Of a stretch of DNA of 64,000 nucleotides, positions 62,756 through 64,000 are shown in pieces. Each line of letters starts with the position of its first letter. The stretch's first letter is position 1. The notes below the pieces were generated by a model. That model had not been told where the DNA came from, made no database searches, and was given only the letters and a program-made list of their open reading frames with translations. The stretch is from Palsa-360 sp963710315. GTDB taxonomy: Bacteria > Acidobacteriota > Terriglobia > Acidiferrales > UBA7541. The DNA is taken from contig CAVPZW010000007.1 in the NCBI GenBank assembly GCA_963710315.1, positions 124,001-188,000 of the forward strand, written 5' to 3'. Both the position numbers and the translations under genes were made by a program.

Positions 62756-64000
62756 ATGCGCAAGTCTGCGGGCATTGCATTGCCGAAGGGAAAACTGGGA
62801 GTCCTCACCGTCGGCATGGGTGCGGTCGCCACAACATTCATGGCCGGAGTGGACCTCGTCCGGCGAAAGAAGTCGCTGCCGATCGGGTCCCTGACGCAGA
62901 TGGGAACTATCCGCCTGGGAAAGCGGACCGAAGGGCGCGCCCCGGCGATCAAGGATTTCGTGCCCCTTGCAAGTATTGACGACATCGTCTTTGGCGGCTG
63001 GGATATTTTTCCTGTCAGCGCCTACGAGGCAGCCAAGAATGCCGCCGTGCTCAGCAACGAACATTTGGCCGAAGCCAAGAAGTTCCTGAGCAAGATCCGC
63101 CCCATGAAGGCCGCGTTCGACCAGAACTACGTAAAGAAGCTCTCCGGCACGCATGTGAAGAAGGGCCGCAACAAGTACGAGCTGGCGCTGCAAATCCGCG
63201 ACGATATCAAGAATTTTCAGAAGAAGAATAAAGTTTCGCGCACCGTGGTGATCTGGTGCGGCTCCACGGAGATTTTTCTCAAGCCTCACTCCGTGTACGA
63301 GACGGTGGAAAAATTCGAGGCCGCGATGAAGGAAAATCATCCGGCCATCGCGCCCTCCATGCTCTATGCCTGGGCCGCGATCACCAGCGGCGTTCCCTTT
63401 GCCAATGGCGCGCCCAATTTGACCGTGGACATCCCGGCAATCGTCGCGCTCGCCAAGCAGCACGGCGTACCCATCTGCGGCAAGGATTTCAAAACCGGCC
63501 AAACGCTATTGAAGACGATTCTCGCGCCGGGCTTCAAGGCGCGCCTGCTGGGACTGGATGGCTGGTTCTCGACCAACATTCTCGGCAATCGAGACGGCGA
63601 AGTGCTGGACGATCCCGAGTCCTTCAAGACCAAGGAAGAATCCAAGCTGGGCGTGCTCGAGTACATTCTGCAGCCCAAGCTGTATCCCGACTTATACGGA
63701 CACATTCACCACAAAGTTCGCATCAACTATTATCCGCCGCGCGGCGACAACAAAGAGGGCTGGGACAATATCGACATCTTCGGCTGGCTGGGCTACCAGA
63801 TGCAGATCAAGGTCGACTTCCTATGCCGCGACTCCATCCTGGCCGCGCCCATCGTGCTGGACCTGGTCCTCTTCCTCGATCTGGCCAAGCGCGCCGGAAT
63901 GCGCGGCATTCAGGAATGGCTGAGCTTCTATTTCAAATCTCCCATGTGCGCGCCGGAGTTGTATCCCGAGCACGACCTCTTCATCCAGTCGATGAAACTG
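62756..64000 (+). CDS. inositol-3-phosphate synthase, 3' end beyond the window
   Basis: NAD-dependent myo-inositol-phosphate synthase converting glucose 6-phosphate to inositol 3-phosphate. 415 residues are visible, still open at the right edge. It starts MRKSAGIALPKGKLGVLTVGMGAVATTFMAGVD with a Rossmann glycine motif, and later has VVIWCGSTEIF, ICGKDFKTGQTLLKTILAPGFKARLLGLDGWFSTNILGNRDGEVL and INYYPPRGDNKEGWDNIDIFGWLG, all typical. Possible starts are GTG 62732, ATG 62750 and ATG 62756; AGGAG at 62743 best fits the last. The product would feed phosphatidylinositol or inositol osmolytes. Confidence 0.93.
   Translation, partial: MRKSAGIALPKGKLGVLTVGMGAVATTFMAGVDLVRRKKSLPIGSLTQMGTIRLGKRTEGRAPAIKDFVPLASIDDIVFGGWDIFPVSAYEAAKNAAVLSNEHLAEAKKFLSKIRPMKAAFDQNYVKKLSGTHVKKGRNKYELALQIRDDIKNFQKKNKVSRTVVIWCGSTEIFLKPHSVYETVEKFEAAMKENHPAIAPSMLYAWAAITSGVPFANGAPNLTVDIPAIVALAKQHGVPICGKDFKTGQTLLKTILAPGFKARLLGLDGWFSTNILGNRDGEVLDDPESFKTKEESKLGVLEYILQPKLYPDLYGHIHHKVRINYYPPRGDNKEGWDNIDIFGWLGYQMQIKVDFLCRDSILAAPIVLDLVLFLDLAKRAGMRGIQEWLSFYFKSPMCAPELYPEHDLFIQSMKL

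Overview
The window is bacterial chromosomal DNA of fairly high GC, almost fully coding, with about 49 protein genes. I saw no rRNA, tRNA, CRISPR array, insertion sequence or prophage. The gene content points to a Gram-negative bacterium: LptF/LptG-type permease, uppS-cdsA-dxr-rseP, two-subunit glycyl-tRNA synthetase, AnmK recycling, a lipoprotein signal. Several features are ones I associate with Acidobacteriota: a DUF1844 protein, YVTN propeller, Gly/Tyr-rich secreted protein, bacterial deoxyhypusine-synthase-like protein and many short palindromic repeats. That assignment is an inference from content; no rRNA or marker tree was available.

Layout. 1-6.4 kb (minus): guaA (cut by the left edge), a D-2-hydroxyacid dehydrogenase, leuS and nfo. 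6.4-14.4 kb: a radical SAM protein divergent from a YVTN propeller, a glycine-rich secreted protein, a GH57 glycosidase, and a single 772-residue LptF-LptG fusion. 14.5-22 kb (minus): udk, ppdK, glyS, glyQ, recO. 22.3-24 kb: PfkB kinase and rhomboid protease. 24-26.9 kb (minus): a tightly overlapping mazG / GNAT / succinylamino-acid racemase operon. 27.2-29.5 kb: DUF1844 protein, PhnP-like hydrolase, ribF. 29.7-35 kb (minus): uppS, cdsA, dxr, rseP, fur. 35.2-42 kb (minus): secreted phosphoesterase, multicopper oxidase, an atypical Nramp-fold transporter and a soluble PRC/MgtE-N/CBS protein. 42.8-51.5 kb: mutS, anmK, a peptide-binding lipoprotein, tsaC (minus), an rRNA methyltransferase, rarA. 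51.6-58.4 kb (minus): CoA-binding protein, rluB, scpB, scpA, trpS with a probable iron-sulfur motif, acyl-CoA dehydrogenase, LytTR regulator. 58.6-64 kb: NUDIX hydrolase, deoxyhypusine-synthase-like protein, polX, a small membrane protein (minus), and inositol-phosphate synthase cut by the right edge.

Two patterns cut across the genes. First, thirteen genes, many of them essential (guaA, leuS, dxr, cdsA, trpS), are split by several small insertions or deletions. The indels go in both directions and cluster in patches, so I read them as consensus errors in a draft or metagenomic assembly, not as pseudogenes. Each is reported as one gene. Second, intergenic DNA is full of dispersed short repeats. 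The most striking are REP-like hairpins with a GTAG foot and a constant TTCA loop over variable stems, often paired head to head, several of which supply the stop codon of the neighbouring gene. A related three-hairpin element, a CTCTGTGTT unit repeat and three simpler repeats also recur. No RAYT transposase is present here.

Most interesting candidates: the REP/REPIN families, the Nramp-like transporter paired with a detached MgtE-type sensor, the cysteine-motif TrpRS, the deoxyhypusine-synthase-like protein, and the LptF-LptG fusion.
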